A stretch of 64,000 nt of DNA from Ecdyonurus torrentis (GCA_949318235.1 OX439129.1:6298116-6362115); one strand, 5' to 3'. Positions 12,548 to 25,061 are shown, counted from the first letter of the stretch. Program-made: numbers and translations. Notes: generated by a model not told the origin, from the sequence alone.

Positions 12548-12631
<84 letters not shown>
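12548..12631. repeat. (AT)n microsatellite
   Basis: About 84 bases of AT dinucleotide. Confidence 0.97.
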
Positions 12632-12634
<3 letters not shown>

Positions 12635-14170
12635 TAAAGAAAAACTTGTGATAGACAATGGATATCACATATAAAAAAAGGTCTGAACGCAGTGAAAGCA
12701 AATTTATAGCAATTTTTTTTTTATATTGGTTTTTATTTGTTAATAATTCAGCAAGTTGTTTATTTATTCGTATAGAAAGAAACGCAGCAGTTTGATACAA
12801 TAAATAATTTCTTTTACGTGTATTGTGAATATGTTATCGGAAATAAAAAAATAATAAAAATAAACACGCGTAATTGCTGGACTATTTTTATAAACGAATT
12901 TCTAGCAATGCTCAAAACTTCAGTGCAAGATTTACTCGACGATTAAAAGCCTATCATGCGATATCATATTCATGATAACTAAAACCTTTCTTTCTTTTTT
13001 TTTTTTTTTTTAAATTTAGTTTACATATTTACCATATATATTATTTGTAATTTCAGATGGAATTAAACATTTTAATTTTTTGTCCGTTCCAACCACTATT
13101 TGTCTTAAAAACTCAAACAAATATTTTATTATACTTTTTTTTCTTTTCATTTAGTGAAAATATAGACACACTCGGTAAAATGAGCGATGGAGATAAAAAA
13201 ATCAATCAATAATAGAATGTAATTGAAACTTCGCGTATATATACAGTACGCACAGAGCAGACTGTATCATTTTCTCCAGCTCACATTCACAAAATTTAAA
13301 TAATGTATTTTTTTTTATGTATACGTATAACGCCTATACAGTTCTATACAGAACGTGTGTATGTACACATACGCGTATAGTTTTCAATTATATTCAGATT
13401 TAAACCTCCATTATTTACATTCGGATGATTCAATAATACGACAATGATTTTTTTTTTTTTTTCGTTTACTAATAAATTTTTCAGTTTGGTTAAGAAAATG
13501 GATGTATACTTTTTTGTATGTCTGCAATAAATGTAATGTAAAATTGTGTTGTTCGCTTACATATAAACATAGGTCTTTACATCAGTTTTTATGTTTCAAT
13601 GTATGGAATACAGTGCGTGTGAAATATAGAGAATATATATTATTTAAATTTTAGTAACGGATTTAATATGATTTACGTATAGAAAAAACGTTCTAGTATG
13701 CTACAAGTATAATAGTAAAAAAGTAATAGCAGTGAAAATGTGTTTTAAAAGTAATAGCATAGTATAAGTATATATAGTATAATATACTATATTTATATAC
13801 TATAGTATATACTTCTGTATATACTATGGTAATAGTAATAAAAAAATTACCAACTTCAAAAATAATGTTTTTTTTTTTTGTTTTTGTTTTTTAATTTCAT
13901 ATAACATTACATATTTTACAGCATAATAATAAAAATATTATAACTTTATTTCAGGCGCATACAGAGCTTTTCTAATCCTGAGCCTTATTGTTAGTCATAA
14001 ATGTATTTCCATAATTAAATACAACAATTTTAAAGAGCAAGCATGTGAAAATGTACCCACTTTGAGGTGAACACTAAAATAATGGTAAAATAATGGTATA
14101 CGTAACACCAGCTCAGCATAATAATTAACTAAACAATTATCAACAACTTTCAAATACACAATGGTTAATA
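12632..14170. other. AT-rich DNA, no gene seen
   Basis: Anonymous. Overlapping ATAGTATA-type palindromes lie at about 13765-13830 (TATAGTATAATATACTATA and similar) and T runs near 12998 and 13449. The 108-codon minus-strand frame at 13995-14321 reads through the inverted-repeat end of A3 and is taken as chance. The interval 12050-12547, before the second (AT)n, is similar. Confidence 0.5.
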
Positions 14171-14517
14171 TTAAAGGCAAAGAACACGTTGCACAAAAAA
14201 CTTTTTTAATATCATTAAAAAAATCAAAGTTGATTTGACCAGATTCATTTATTTGCCATTCACAAAGTGCATACAGTGCATCTTGATTGCAAGGAGAATG
14301 GAAGTATAGTGGCAACAACAAAAAAAAAATGTTAGATGCGGTTTTATGACGTCACAACTCGCTTTTTTCTTACGCACGCGGGGATCAGTAATCATTTCTG
14401 CCTTTCCTTAAATGAAAAATAAATTAAAAATCAATGGCTCCAGTCAAATCAACGTTGATTTTCAGGTTTGTTAGGCTACTAGACAAGTTTTTTGTTCAAG
14501 GTGTTCTATGGCTTTAA
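14171..14517. mobile_element. Family A MITE, copy A3
   Basis: Starts TTAAAGGCAAAGAACACG and ends GGTGTTCTATGGCTTTAA, so both TTAA flanks are intact. The left arm lost part of its consensus and carries about 60 unrelated bases (14270-14330). One TGACGTCA is kept at about 14347. More diverged than A1 or A4. Confidence 0.8.
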
Positions 14518-14889
14518 TAGACCATTCAACATAATTTTTGTGTTTTTTATTGTGGTAATTCGACTCTGTATTGCACTTGAAGACAATGAGAGAGAGAGAG
14601 AGAGCGTTTATTTACTTGTTGTAAACGTGATACCCCAAGCAACAGTAACGCCAGTCGTGACGTTACAAAGTTTACTTTTTACTTTTTCTTCACGTCACGA
14701 AACTTGCATTAAAAAATTAACTTCATTAAAAAAATAAAATAGTAAAGTAAGTTTTTGTGTGTTGCTTATAATATTAAATTTCAACTTCTTTTTTTCTTGT
14801 TATTTTAAAATTAATTTATGATATAACATGTAATGTTATTAGTTTTTTATTGCTTAATGTAATTTATTTAAGTAAGTACGAACCTCTGT

Positions 14890-14929
<40 letters not shown>

Positions 14930-16335
14930 GACGTAATTTCCCCAGTAGTTTGGCGATGTCGCGCTTTGGTGACATTATTACGAACACTTATCATTATTAT
15001 TATTGTTAGAATTCCTAAAATCAACAAAAACATTCAAATTTCATAAGAAAAAAACTTCGAACAGAACATTATATCATTAGCCCACTTGCAATTAACATTT
15101 TTTTAATGGATCTTATTAGTATAGCGTGGGGGTAAATGTAAGGAGCCCGTAATTAAAAAAATTATGCTTATGGAGTTTTTTTTTATTTTTTAATTTTTTA
15201 ATTTTTTTTAATTTAATTTTTTTTTTTTGCGACTTTTGAGAAAACTATATTGTTTTATTTTGGGACATATTTGAGGGATAATACTTTTATGTGTTTTGAC
15301 TGAGACAGATTTTTTTAAAGCGATAACCTCTATTGTTGTGACGTATTAATAATAAAGATTTTTCCATAATATATTAAGAATGTTCAAATTTATTTTAAAT
15401 ATTTCGTTCATTACAAGAAGTCCATTATTACTAATAAGTCGAATCAAATTGCTGAAATTATTCTGAAAATTTGATATTAGATGAAATACTAGAAATCGAA
15501 AACTTGAAATCAGAAAATTTCTCAAATGTATTTTTAATATGATATTTGTCCATGCAACATCACATGATTCTTACGTCATGCATTGATTGAATACATTTTA
15601 ATAATACATTATCCTTGTAAAGGAAACATTTGAAAGCAACCTCATAAAATCTCATATATAATGTACTTATTCTTGCATTAGAATTTTGATATTAATTTCC
15701 AATAAAATTGATCTTAAAGATATAGGTTGACTATACAAGAGAGAAATTCAATGCATGGATATACATAAAATGTTCTCTTGCTGTAAAACTTATGTAATAG
15801 AAAAGTAATGAAGTATTTCTCCCTCTTGACACACATTACGATAATTACAAGCTGTAATGAGAATGAAAAGTGAAGTTCATGAGTACACAGTATGTATCAA
15901 GAAAAGCTCTTATAAAGTTTTAGCATCTTCTCGCTTTATATTATGCTTTCTCTGTGTCTGTCGCACAAATTGTCTCATAGCTATTACAAAATATAAGTAT
16001 GTACACTGTAGTGACAAATTTACCTACTTTACATAGTACAGAGAAATGTAAGTAATTACGTACGTTATATACATACTATACATTTTTAAGTACAAAATTA
16101 CGTAAAGTAACTGCAAATTTTATGCATAATATGTATGTATACTATTGTTATAATAATTTTTTAACAATAAAAGTTCGCGTGTATTTTTCCAATAAAAATA
16201 ACATTGGAAATTATGCGTGAGTTTTTGAATGATAAAATATATTATCAATTATCATAATCATGTGTACAATTTAGGTATAAATATTTTATTACGATTAGGC
16301 TTTGTAGGAGCGCTTCGTTTTTTGTAGTTCTGTAT
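14518..16335. other. AT-rich DNA with small CT tracts
   Basis: Holds a short (GA)n at 14586-14606 and a (CT)n at 14891-14926, T-rich blocks at 15175-15230, and otherwise anonymous sequence. No gene or shared family recognised in 1.8 kb. Confidence 0.5.
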
Positions 16336-16337
16336 TT

Positions 16338-16581
16338 GTTCTCTCTCTCTCTCTCGTTCCTTATTGTTTTAATACTTGCTGTGTTTGGAATATCTCTATT
16401 TCTATACCTCTATTCTCTTCTATGCTTCGAGTGGCTCGTAGAAAACCTATTCTTCTATTCTTTTTTTTCTATTTCTATGGTCTCGTATCAGTATCTGTCT
16501 CTGTTGTTTCTGTCAGTCTTTCCCACTGGCCTTATCGCTTCTCTCTCTCTCCTTCTCTTTCTCTCTGTCTCTGTCTGTCTG

Positions 16582-16627
<46 letters not shown>

Positions 16628-16713
16628 TCTCTCTCTCTGTCTCTGTCTCTCTCCTTCTCTTTCTCTCTGTCTCTCTTTCTGTCTCTCTGTCTCTCTCTGT
16701 CTCTGTCTCTCTC

Positions 16714-16805
<92 letters not shown>

Positions 16806-16860
16806 CTTTCACTCTTAACTCTATCTTTTCTTCTCTTTTTCTCTCTCCTCGTTGTTTTCC
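16338..16860. repeat. Long impure pyrimidine tract, (CT)n/(CTGT)n
   Basis: About 0.5 kb of almost pure pyrimidine. CTCTCTGTCTCTGTCT-type units repeat at 16555-16735, then a pure CT run at 16735-16803. The tract gives overlapping frames of 114-168 codons in four frames (SLSLS, RERER), all artefacts of the repeat. Confidence 0.93.
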
Positions 16861-16923
16861 CATTTCTCTGTTTCATATTTCTCTTATTCTCCCACTTTCT
16901 CAGCTGGTCTCGTATCGTTCTAT

Positions 16924-17433
16924 CATGATATAAGGAGAGATGGTAGTTGCACTCCTATGCTCGGATTCGAAATAAAATTACGTCGCGTCAGCGCTGCAAG
17001 CAAGTTTCCCGCCTTCCCAAATCGATCAAGTGCCAATGCATAAGCATAGGGAAAAATCACTAAATCCGTCATAACTTCTGAACGCGTGAAGTGTTAACAA
17101 TAAAAATTGCACCAAATTAATCAGCATAATTTTCTCGGTTTTTTGATATGCATTTTAGTTAACTTTGTTAATAATGTGAGTTTTACAATAAAATTATATG
17201 CAAAATAACCGGAAACGTATTAGTTTTAAGTTCTGAAAAAATAAATGTTAACAATTCATTACGAAAAAATAGAAAAAATAAAAACGAAAATTTCCCATGT
17301 TAAATTTTAAAATGTGATCGAAATGGGAAGCGCGCGAAGAGCAGGCGAGAGAGAGCAACTACGACGAAAATTTATTTCAGCGCCCCCTACTAACGCAATA
17401 AGGAGTGCAACTACCATCTCTCATTATATCATG
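16924..17433. mobile_element. Family O non-autonomous element with 8-bp target duplication
   Basis: A 510-bp element bounded by CATGATATAA and TTATATCATG. The terminal inverted repeat extends about 30 bases (GAGATGGTAGTTGCACTCCT on both ends, opposite strands, one mismatch earlier). The direct repeat CGTTCTAT flanks it exactly (16916-16923 and 17434-17441). An 8-bp duplication and CA...TG ends fit the hAT superfamily. The centre is AT-rich with no frame large enough for a transposase. It inserted at the distal edge of the pyrimidine tract. Only one copy in this window. Confidence 0.85.
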
Positions 17434-17441
17434 CGTTCTAT

Positions 17442-18451
17442 ATAACTGTTTCTCTCTGTATCGCTTCACTTCTCCCTCCACCCTGACCATACTTACTGCA
17501 CCCCTCCTCTCATTACTAAAGCTTTCAATATTATAATATCTACATAAGCCTAAAAGCCTAAATAAATGACCAAGTACTTGAAACTTAATTAGTTTTGATT
17601 TAATCTATTATATTTAATAATTATATTACAAATTAAGTAGAAAACATGGTTATTAATTTAATATGCAAATGAATGTAGTTAAATTTTGATTATAAAACTT
17701 TATTTTATGCTTTAATAAGCAAAACATGAATAATTTCCTTGTTTTTTTTTTTTTTAGAATTTCATATTTTTAAAATTGAGAAAATATTTGTATTACGTAT
17801 ATTTGAAGGTTCTTTAACATATTTTAAATAATATTTACTTTAAAATATTTAAACAATTATTATCTGTATTGACTATTTACCAAGGGTATTATTTTATTGC
17901 ATGTAAGATCGCGAGGTACACAAAAATTAACAAATATAGACACTTTTCAACTTATTAATGCTTCTTTTTTTTTCTGTTGTTTGTTTTCCTTTTCCTTTTC
18001 CTTTTTTTTTTTCTCTTTTCTCTTTTATTTAAGGGAAACAGATCCCTAATGAGCCTTGAAAAAAAAATGCAATTAAGAGCTTGTTAATTTTTTTTTTTTT
18101 TAAGAATCAACAATTTTATTATTATTTTTTCATTACTTCTTAAATAATATAATAATAATATCATATGAAAATAACAGAAATAAGACAATAAAGAATCAAC
18201 ATTTTTAAAGTAAAAATAAATAGCAATTGTTACATCAGAAATGTAGTGATTAGAAAGTAGGTCATCTCATAACTATGATAATTATTTTGTAAACAAATGT
18301 TTATAGTGAAAAAAACATCGTCGTTAGCTTAGCATCGTATGTACATAGAGATAAGCAGAAGCATCTCATATACGATTACCATGTACTTTGGTTGGAGCTA
18401 AGAGGTGCAATTTAGAGGTACTTCAATTTAAGTTTCGTCTCATAAGGATGT

Positions 18452-18488
<37 letters not shown>

Positions 18489-18974
18489 CAATTAGATATG
18501 ATGAATTTGAGCTTCAAATAGACTACATAATAACGATCCAAATCATTCACAGAATATTATATAATATTATCCATATGTAGTTTTAAATCACGCCTGATTA
18601 AAATCTTAGTTAAACTTAATGTACGAAAGCAACACTGTAAAAATATGTGTTTAAAAATAACTTTTGTTTAAATGTTCTTCTATATAACATTTTATGATTA
18701 TATTCTACTTGATTTCATATTATATAGGGGTTTTTGCATGTCTTTAAACTTTATCTCTATCCTGTTTATAAAGTGGGTTTAATGGAGATATTACTCAACA
18801 ACAGTCTGGAAAAAAAAATCCTAGAAATACATTTTTTTTTGTATTTTTTTAAACACATAGTTTCTGCACTACCCGCCATAATAATAATTTTTTGCAAGCT
18901 GAACAAAACTCGTATTCTGAAATAAAAATTAGAATCATAATGAATTAATGAATAATGAAGAATACTTAACAAAA
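17442..18974. other. AT-rich DNA with a (CT)n tract
   Basis: Contains a (CT)n at 18452-18487 and a T/C-rich block at 17960-18030. Otherwise anonymous. Confidence 0.5.
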
Positions 18975-19093
18975 ACAGGAGGTAATTTTATTTGATGTTC
19001 TAAATGAGTACATTATCTTCTTGAATCGTTTGATATACAAATTTCTAATTTATGATAATTAAATTTTTTAATATGATAACTAACAATTTTTGA

Positions 19094-19149
<56 letters not shown>

Positions 19150-19342
19150 CAATTTGAACAATGACGTCACGGGCGTCATGCATGTACGGTTACAGGAAAA
19201 CATTGACGTCATTTTGAGACTTTCAAAAATTAATTAAAAATACTAAAATTAATTCAAAAATTATAAATTCACATATCAATCGATTAAAGACAATGTCTTC
19301 TTTAAGAATAGGAATTATCTTCTAAAATTTTGTGATCTTCCT
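18975..19342. mobile_element. Family R foldback element, copy R1
   Basis: The left arm (GAGGTAATTTTATTTGATG..., ATTTCTAATTT) and right arm (AATTCACATATCAATCGATT, GACAATGTCTTC) are inverted copies. Between them is a less AT-rich core with two TGACGTCA sites (about 19163 and 19203). A 50-base (AT)n run (19097-19147) interrupts the left half. Other copies: 34061, 48040, 49291 and 57726. The consensus ends contain GGGGGCAATTTTA, and the arms carry AAAGAGGACATTGTCC. Confidence 0.7.
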
Positions 19343-19872
19343 AAAAAAATTTATTAAAATTATCATTTAAATCACATTAATTCATTTAAAAAAAGAGTCA
19401 AATATAATAAATTATTTCAAACCTTTCCAGTTACATGACATAAATTATTCTCGAAAATAAATCACAGTTTATTTTATTTTAGCTTGACATTATTTGTGAT
19501 CAAATTTTTATTTATTGCGTATTACTTTTTGAACGTGTGACCTTCCTATGTTCAATTACTCATAAAACTCAAGTACAGTACAGGACGCGTCATTCATAAA
19601 AAAAACAACGTCATGTCTCCTACGTACCCGCATCCTCTTCAATTGATTTCTGTTTTCTTGGTTGTGTCCATGTTGATACATACCTCCATTTTATAGCTAT
19701 AAGGGGTTGTATGGACCCTGGCTATAAGGCTGATGGTGGTCGGTACACCTCGAGTCAAAACTAACTGAACTGCCTTGGTCAATAAACAACTCTTATATCT
19801 TAATATACCACTTGCAATGAACGTTGTTGTAACATGTGATTATGACTTTGTCCTTAGAAATGCATTAATATT
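19343..19872. other. Unassigned sequence
   Basis: 19550-19790 is less AT-rich and ends TTGGTCAATAAACAAC. That resembles the polyadenylation-signal ends of retroelements in this window, but no tail or second copy was found. Confidence 0.4.
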
Positions 19873-20090
19873 GTTTATAGGGATTGTATTTAGATAGCTT
19901 ATATCTCAAAATCTAAAAAGAAAACTTCCAAACTTTATATGATACCTTTTAAAAGTTAATAGTAACAGCTATACATATGATATAATTTTCAAAACCCGTT
20001 ACCATTAGATTAGAAAGAAAATCATTATTGAAATTAACATGGGCTCTTATGGGACTAAAACTTCAAAAAATTATAATCTAGCAAGGTGAC

Positions 20091-20133
<43 letters not shown>

Positions 20134-20230
20134 TTAGATTTTTTTAAATATCTTAATTTATCACTTTCCAAAATTTCAAATTTTTCTAAATTTCTTTACA
20201 ACTTTCTAGTAAAATTACGATTTTTTTTTT
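19873..20230 (+). mobile_element. Family T element, copy T2, left end missing
   Basis: Matches T1 (10925-11230) from GATTGTATTTAGATAGCTTA to TTTCTTTACAACT. A 38-base T run (20095-20132) sits where T1 has CTCAAAATTTTAAGACACC. The Tc1-like terminus of T1 is absent here. Confidence 0.65.
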
Positions 20231-21235
20231 TTTTTTTTTTTGTGGAACAATAAAATTTATACAGTAAGTTTTTTTAAAACTTCAAAATGCAGTCTCTAAA
20301 ACTTTCAAACTTTATATAAAATAAAAACAATAATACTGTACATAAAAAATAAAAACGTGTAAATTGTATTGAATTTTGACTAGTATTGTACAGTACGTCA
20401 AGAAAAAAAAATAGAGTTTTACCAGAGGGTAAAAAAAACTATTTTACATTCATTTTAATTGAAATATATTGTTGATATAAAAAAATAAAAAGAGATATAG
20501 TAGTAACGAATTCATTTTGATAAAATGTACGTGAGAGTTTTATTTTTTTGGTTAAAAAGAAAGTTTTATTTTTGTCTGCAGCCCAGGGATGTCTGCGTAC
20601 AATTTTGTCTAAACTTGGCATCATTATAAAAAGCTTTACCCCACAAATTAGACTCGAAATTATTTCAACTCTAGTTAGCATAGCAAAATTTTCTTAATAC
20701 ACTTATTATTACAAGAGAAAGGAAGAAAATAAAAATATATACATTTTCATATAAATATAGTGAATACATGTATATAGTATATTATTATAAAATTATTCTT
20801 TTTTTTTTTTTTTTTTTTTTTTTTTTGTTCTCTTCTTTCTTGTTTGTTAAAAAGTTTCTAAAATTTGAAATTAGCGTCTCATTCAATTTTCTCTTCTTTT
20901 GACGATACGTCTGCATTATCTAGCTTTCATAACAACACTGAGAAGTTTTTATTTCTTACTAAGAAATAATATTTTTTAATATTATACACACAGAAAAAAA
21001 TGTTAACTCATAACGCACATTATAACTCAAATTATTATTATCAATATTTTTTTCTTTCTTCTAACAAAAATTTTAAGTGTATATATATTCTCAACTATAT
21101 AAATTTAAGTGAAAGGAAACTGAACTTAAATTTAAAATTCTAGTTATTAAGTTAACAAATTTAATTAAACATTATCAAAATAATTATTAATATAATTTTC
21201 ATGTTATATGTTGATGTTATACTAACAAAAATTGT
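20231..21235. other. AT-rich DNA with T runs
   Basis: T runs at about 20221-20241 and 20798-20826. No gene seen. Confidence 0.55.
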
Positions 21236-21330
21236 GCCTGACTGTATACTGTTAAACAGTTGGGTTAAATTGAGAGGTTGTATGCCTGATTTCGACCAAT
21301 AAAAGCCGTTAATTATTATTATTATTATCA
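21236..21330 (+). mobile_element. Family K retroelement 3' end, copy K1
   Basis: GTTAAACAGTTGGGTTAAAT, then GAGAGGTTGTATGCCTGATT, an AATAAA signal (CCAATAAAAGCCG) and an (ATT)n tail. A 3' terminus with AATAAA and a simple tail is characteristic of non-LTR retrotransposons and the SINEs that borrow their ends. A near-identical unit is at 52488. Everything upstream is missing, as in a 5'-truncated insertion. Confidence 0.65.
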
Positions 21331-21630
21331 TTAAATATTCAATCTTGTTGAGGCTACTGTCGATCATGTAAGTATGATAAGTACAAAAAAAAAAAAAAAA
21401 AAAAAAACTTGGGTTCTCCAAAACAATAAAGTATACTACATTTCACTAGTAGATTTCACTATATTTCACTATAGTATAGACAGTGCCCATGCACTGGTAC
21501 ATAGTGAGTAGTTCACTGTTAAGAGAGTAAACATTTTAAATGCTTAATATCTATTTCCGACTATTAGATAATTTTAGGTACTGTATACGTTAAACAATTT
21601 GATGTACATTCTACTAGCCTCTATTATACT
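21331..21630 (+). mobile_element. Family E element, copy E1
   Basis: Starts AAATATTCAATCTTGTTGAG directly after the K1 tail. The family words AAGTATGATAAGTAC, GGGTTCTCC and ACATTTCACTAGTAGA follow, and it ends ACTAGCCTCTATTATACTG. An A run of 22 (about 21387) replaces part of the left arm. Ends in the family are inverted repeats around AGAGGCTATAGTGTCGATG. Confidence 0.7.
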
Positions 21631-22270
21631 GCGTATTTTGTAGTATACAAAAACAAAATATCATTTTTCTCTATGAAAGTTCTTTTTAATGATAGTTTTT
21701 GATCCACTCAGCTTAAAATAAATGTTAAATATTGTGAAATTAATGTAAAATTTTTCACAAATACTTAACTTATATTAAAAAACTATTTGCGGTAATCAGC
21801 TTTTTAATATACTTATACTGCATGTATTTCAAATGAGAGTAAAAAAAAAAAAAGTTGCATACCATTGTACTTTACATTTTTATGGCGTGTTAAATTATAG
21901 CAGACAATGGAAATCATGCAAGAAATTTCATTTATTAATAAATAGTTAACATTTTATATAAAACTTAACAAAAAAGTAATGATAAAACAACATTTTTGCT
22001 GACATATTCCGTCTACGCCACAAATTTTTTCATTAGAATGACAAAAACAAACAAGTGCTGTATAGAAATGTTTATTTATTTATTTATTTTTTTTTTCATT
22101 TTTGTTTTTTAACAATTTTAATATGTTTACATTAAAAACATCGATTTGAATGTAATGTTTATTTTGTTATCTTGTTTGAAAAAACAACAATAAAATGTAC
22201 ACGAGAAAATACATTTTATATTTATCATATTAGCTTTTTGTTTTGTAGGCTGAAACTATAGGAAGATAGC
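21631..22270. other. AT-rich DNA, no gene seen
   Basis: Very AT-rich; a short (ATTT)n lies at 22070-22090. No shared repeat. Confidence 0.55.
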
Positions 22271-22627
22271 TATAGGGTGTATCTGCATGACGTCATATTT
22301 ATTGCGCTTGGAGGCCATACTGGAGTAGTGAAATACATTGCTCAGCATAGGACAAACTTTGTTTTTTGGCTATTTTCTTAGAGAATCGGTTAAATTTTTG
22401 GTTAATATTATTTTTTTCACATACTTGAAATACTAATTTAACCTAATTAATTATTATTATTATATTAACGTTGTTAATATATTAACAACGACATTAATGC
22501 TCTCAAAAATATTTCTTACATTAGTATTTTTAAACTGACAAAATGAGTTATTTTCCTATGTTGTCCATGTTATTGAGTGAGCCATCATAGCGTCGATCGA
22601 CTTTAACATGAACGCATACACCCTATA
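22271..22627 (+). mobile_element. Family D MITE, copy D1
   Basis: Starts TATAGGGTGTATCTGCATGA and ends GCATACACCCTATA. The terminal inverted repeats are about 14 bp with TA at both borders, as in Tc1/mariner-type targets. Conserved words in order: TGACGTCATATTTA, GCGCTTGGAGGCCATACTGG, CATTGCTCAGCATAGGACAA, CACATACTTGA, TTAACAACG, AATGCTCTCAAAAATATT, GTTATTGAGTGA and ACTTTAACATGAA. No coding capacity. This is one of the fuller copies and serves as the reference for the family. Confidence 0.88.
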
Positions 22628-23442
22628 AGTAACAAGAATACTCTTGCAAGTTCTGATTATTTTCATGCATATTTGAAAAAAAAATGCAATATTTTATGCT
22701 ATTATTAAAATTTTAGACATGTTACAATTAATTCCTGGAAAAACTTAAATTACCACTAGTTGAAAAAAATGAAAATTAATAAAATAAATAAACATATAAA
22801 ACATTACTTTCATGTTTTTTGTTCCATTTTTTATTCAATTGTCATCTAAACACAGGGCAAGAGCATAATAGTTTTGTATTGTAACTCTCATGATTGACGG
22901 GCCGTGTGAGCTTTTTCAACAAATGATAAAAAAAAAAAAAAAATCCATTGTCAGAGATTTAAAACTCGCATAATTGCTTAACATTTACTTTCTTTTAAAT
23001 ATGTTATTACTATGATAACTATTAACAACTTTTAAATATTTTTATTAAAAAATCGTTGGCATAACATTAATATATTTGAAATAAAGCATTTTGTTGTAAA
23101 TTTATTAACAAAATTGAATACGACGACGAACTTTTTAATCATTTTATTCAACCTTAACATACTGTACATAATAATATAATGTTATATAAAAAAAAAAAAT
23201 ACAAGTATGTTAAAGTAACTTATTTCTGTTCAAAATAAACAGAGATTTAGTAATTGTGAGTCATTCTATTGACAAACATTCCTCTAAACTCCTCTACGAA
23301 GAAACCTTCCATTTTTTTTTCAGTGTAAGCGTGATTAAGTCCAAATTACATTAAGTCAAAAAAATAATTTAATATATTCTTAGCTCTCACGTTTTCTGCA
23401 TCATTTCGTTTTCATTTGTTTTTTTTTTCTTTGAAGCTGCAG

Positions 23443-23445
<3 letters not shown>
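22628..23445. other. AT-rich DNA, no gene seen
   Basis: Anonymous AT-rich stretch; an A run lies at 22928-22943. Confidence 0.55.

Positions 23446-23495
<50 letters not shown>
23446..23495. repeat. (CT)n microsatellite
   Basis: About 50 bases of CT, ending in CTCTCGCGGCC. Confidence 0.95.
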
Positions 23496-23498
<3 letters not shown>

Positions 23499-23937
23499 GG
23501 CCTGTGTTCTGTAATTATGATCAAGAAGGGGACCACATACGACGAGACATCTCAGGGACCCCCACATACCAAAAGTCCCGCATTCTCATCAACTATACTA
23601 CTTCCTAACCCCTGGAGAACTCTTAAAGTTTTCATAGACTATTGTAAGTATGATACGATTGTACTGTACATAGATTTCATTTTGTAGGATCAAGTGTAAG
23701 GATAAAAGACTAATTGTTTTATCATAAGATCGTATTATAGCACTCACAAAAATTAAATTTGTCTTTGTGTAGTAAATTTATGACAATTTTTGATGTTCTT
23801 CAATTTATGATACGTCATTTAGAACGACGCACATAATTTTATGTTGTGCACGCTTGCAAACTCAGATATCTTTGTAATTATTAATTTTTAGTCCGTTTTA
23901 AGCTATGTCGTATTATTGTAAAATTTAGTCGTTTTTC
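23496..23937. other. Unassigned sequence
   Basis: The first 130 bases are less AT-rich (GGGGACCACATACGACGAGA). No open frame or repeat recognised. Confidence 0.45.
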
Positions 23938-24075
23938 ACAAACAAAAATAACTACGTAATAATTATGCTAGCTCATTTTGAACATGATTTGTTCAATGTG
24001 GCATAATCTATGCTGAATTGCATAATAACTATGTTACAAATCATAATTATTATATAATAATTATTTACCTTGTTC
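23938..24075 (+). mobile_element. Family Z element, partial copy Z1
   Basis: Has CGTAATAATTATGCTAGCTC, TGTTCAATGTGGCATAAT and GCATAATAACTATGTTACAA. These match, in order, copies at 45951 and 38071. The family is built of GCATAAT/ATTATGC words in both orientations. Confidence 0.6.
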
Positions 24076-24095
24076 TAATTTAGCACCAATGATTC

Positions 24096-24393
24096 TATAG
24101 GGTGTATGCGGATGATGTCATATTTAATGCGCTTGGAGACCATACTGGAGTAGTGAATAACATTGTTCAGCATAGGATAAACTTTGTTTAAGCCATTTTT
24201 TTTTGGGAAATCGGTTAATTTTTTTTGTTATTTTTCTCACATACTTGAGATACTAACTCAACATATTAACAGCATCAATGCTTTCCAAAATATTACATAG
24301 TGTTTTTAAACTGGCAATTTTTTTGTCTATGCCACCCATGTTATTGAGTTATCCAACATGGCGTTGACTTTAACATAAATGCATACACCCTTT
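24096..24393 (+). mobile_element. Family D MITE, copy D2
   Basis: Starts TATAGGGTGTATGCGGATGA and ends GCATACACCCTTT. TGACGTCA is mutated to TGATGTCA. All other family D words are present, and the last bases of the right terminus have decayed. Confidence 0.85.
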
Positions 24394-24498
24394 GCAGTAT
24401 AAATTACGTAATTTACTTCTCTATGTTTTAAATTAAATTATAACAATAAAGAGGTATTTCTAATTTAAATTTGCATCAGCCGGCCTAGGTCAATATTT

Positions 24499-25018
24499 TT
24501 TACCTACGGTGACGTAGCACCATTCAGAGGTGAGATAGAAAAAGGCACGGGACCCGAATTTAATTTTTTTTTTTTTTTTTTTTTGCATCGATTACAGAAA
24601 TTTTTACTATAGGCAAACTTTAAAGAGAAAGTTCAGGGGTTACAACATGGCTTCTTCAATGTTTGATAATGAGAAGAACTGTTCATTGACTCACACATAT
24701 GATGCCCCAAAGCCCTTTCATAGCCCCATGTTAACCCCGCAAACTTGCGCTCATCCTGCAAGATATGCAACCCGCTACAACATTTTCTATATATTAAAGA
24801 CGTAACTATGACGTAAAAGATACTGGACAGGTTGTATATCGTGCAGGATGATCACGAGTTTGCGGGGCTACTGAAGGGCTTTGGGTCAATCATATATGAG
24901 TTTATGAGCAGATCTTCTCATTAACTAACATTGAAGAAGCCAGGTTGTAAACCTTGAACTTTCTCTTTAACGTATTTTAAGACTTTTATTATTTTTATTT
25001 CTATCGTTGGTAAGAAGA
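24499..25018 (+). mobile_element. Family F element, copy F1, interrupted by Q
   Basis: The left part (ACGGTGACGTAGCACC, TTCAGAGGTGAGATAG) corresponds to GGTGACGTAGCCTCTATCAG at 33139. The right end TCGTTGGTAAGAAG corresponds to CGCCGGTAAGAAG at 33458. Ends are an imperfect inverted repeat around CTTCTTACCGGCGATGA. A T run (24562-24584) replaces the (CT)n region of F2. Element Q (24620-24970) is inserted before the right end. Confidence 0.6.
24620..24970. mobile_element. Family Q MITE (TTAA ends), nested in F1
   Basis: A 351-bp element with long terminal inverted repeats of about 60 bp. The left has TTAAAGAGAAAGTTCAGGGG and GGCTTCTTCAATGTT. The right has AACATTGAAGAAGCC and CTTTCTCTTTAA. Second-order inverted words GCCCTTTCATAGCCCC/GGGGCTACTGAAGGGC and AACTTGCGCTCATCCTGCA/TGCAGGATGATCACGAGTTT extend the foldback inward, leaving a centre near 24790-24830. 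TTAA borders both ends. Confidence 0.8.
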
Positions 25019-25061
25019 ATTAAGGAAATCAGTTTCTCAAAGCTAAGTCATAATTATTAAG

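Noticed and set aside
13995..14321. 108-codon minus-strand frame
   Set aside because: It runs across the terminus of MITE A3 and is not kept in other A copies.
16336..16928. Overlapping open frames of 114-168 codons in four frames (SLSLS and RERER proteins)
   Set aside because: They are translations of an uninterrupted pyrimidine dinucleotide tract, which lacks stops in most frames. The same holds at 5235-5621, 6262-6626, 33252, 34453, 36383, 37059-37470, 43308-43647, 49984-50320 and 53486-54278.
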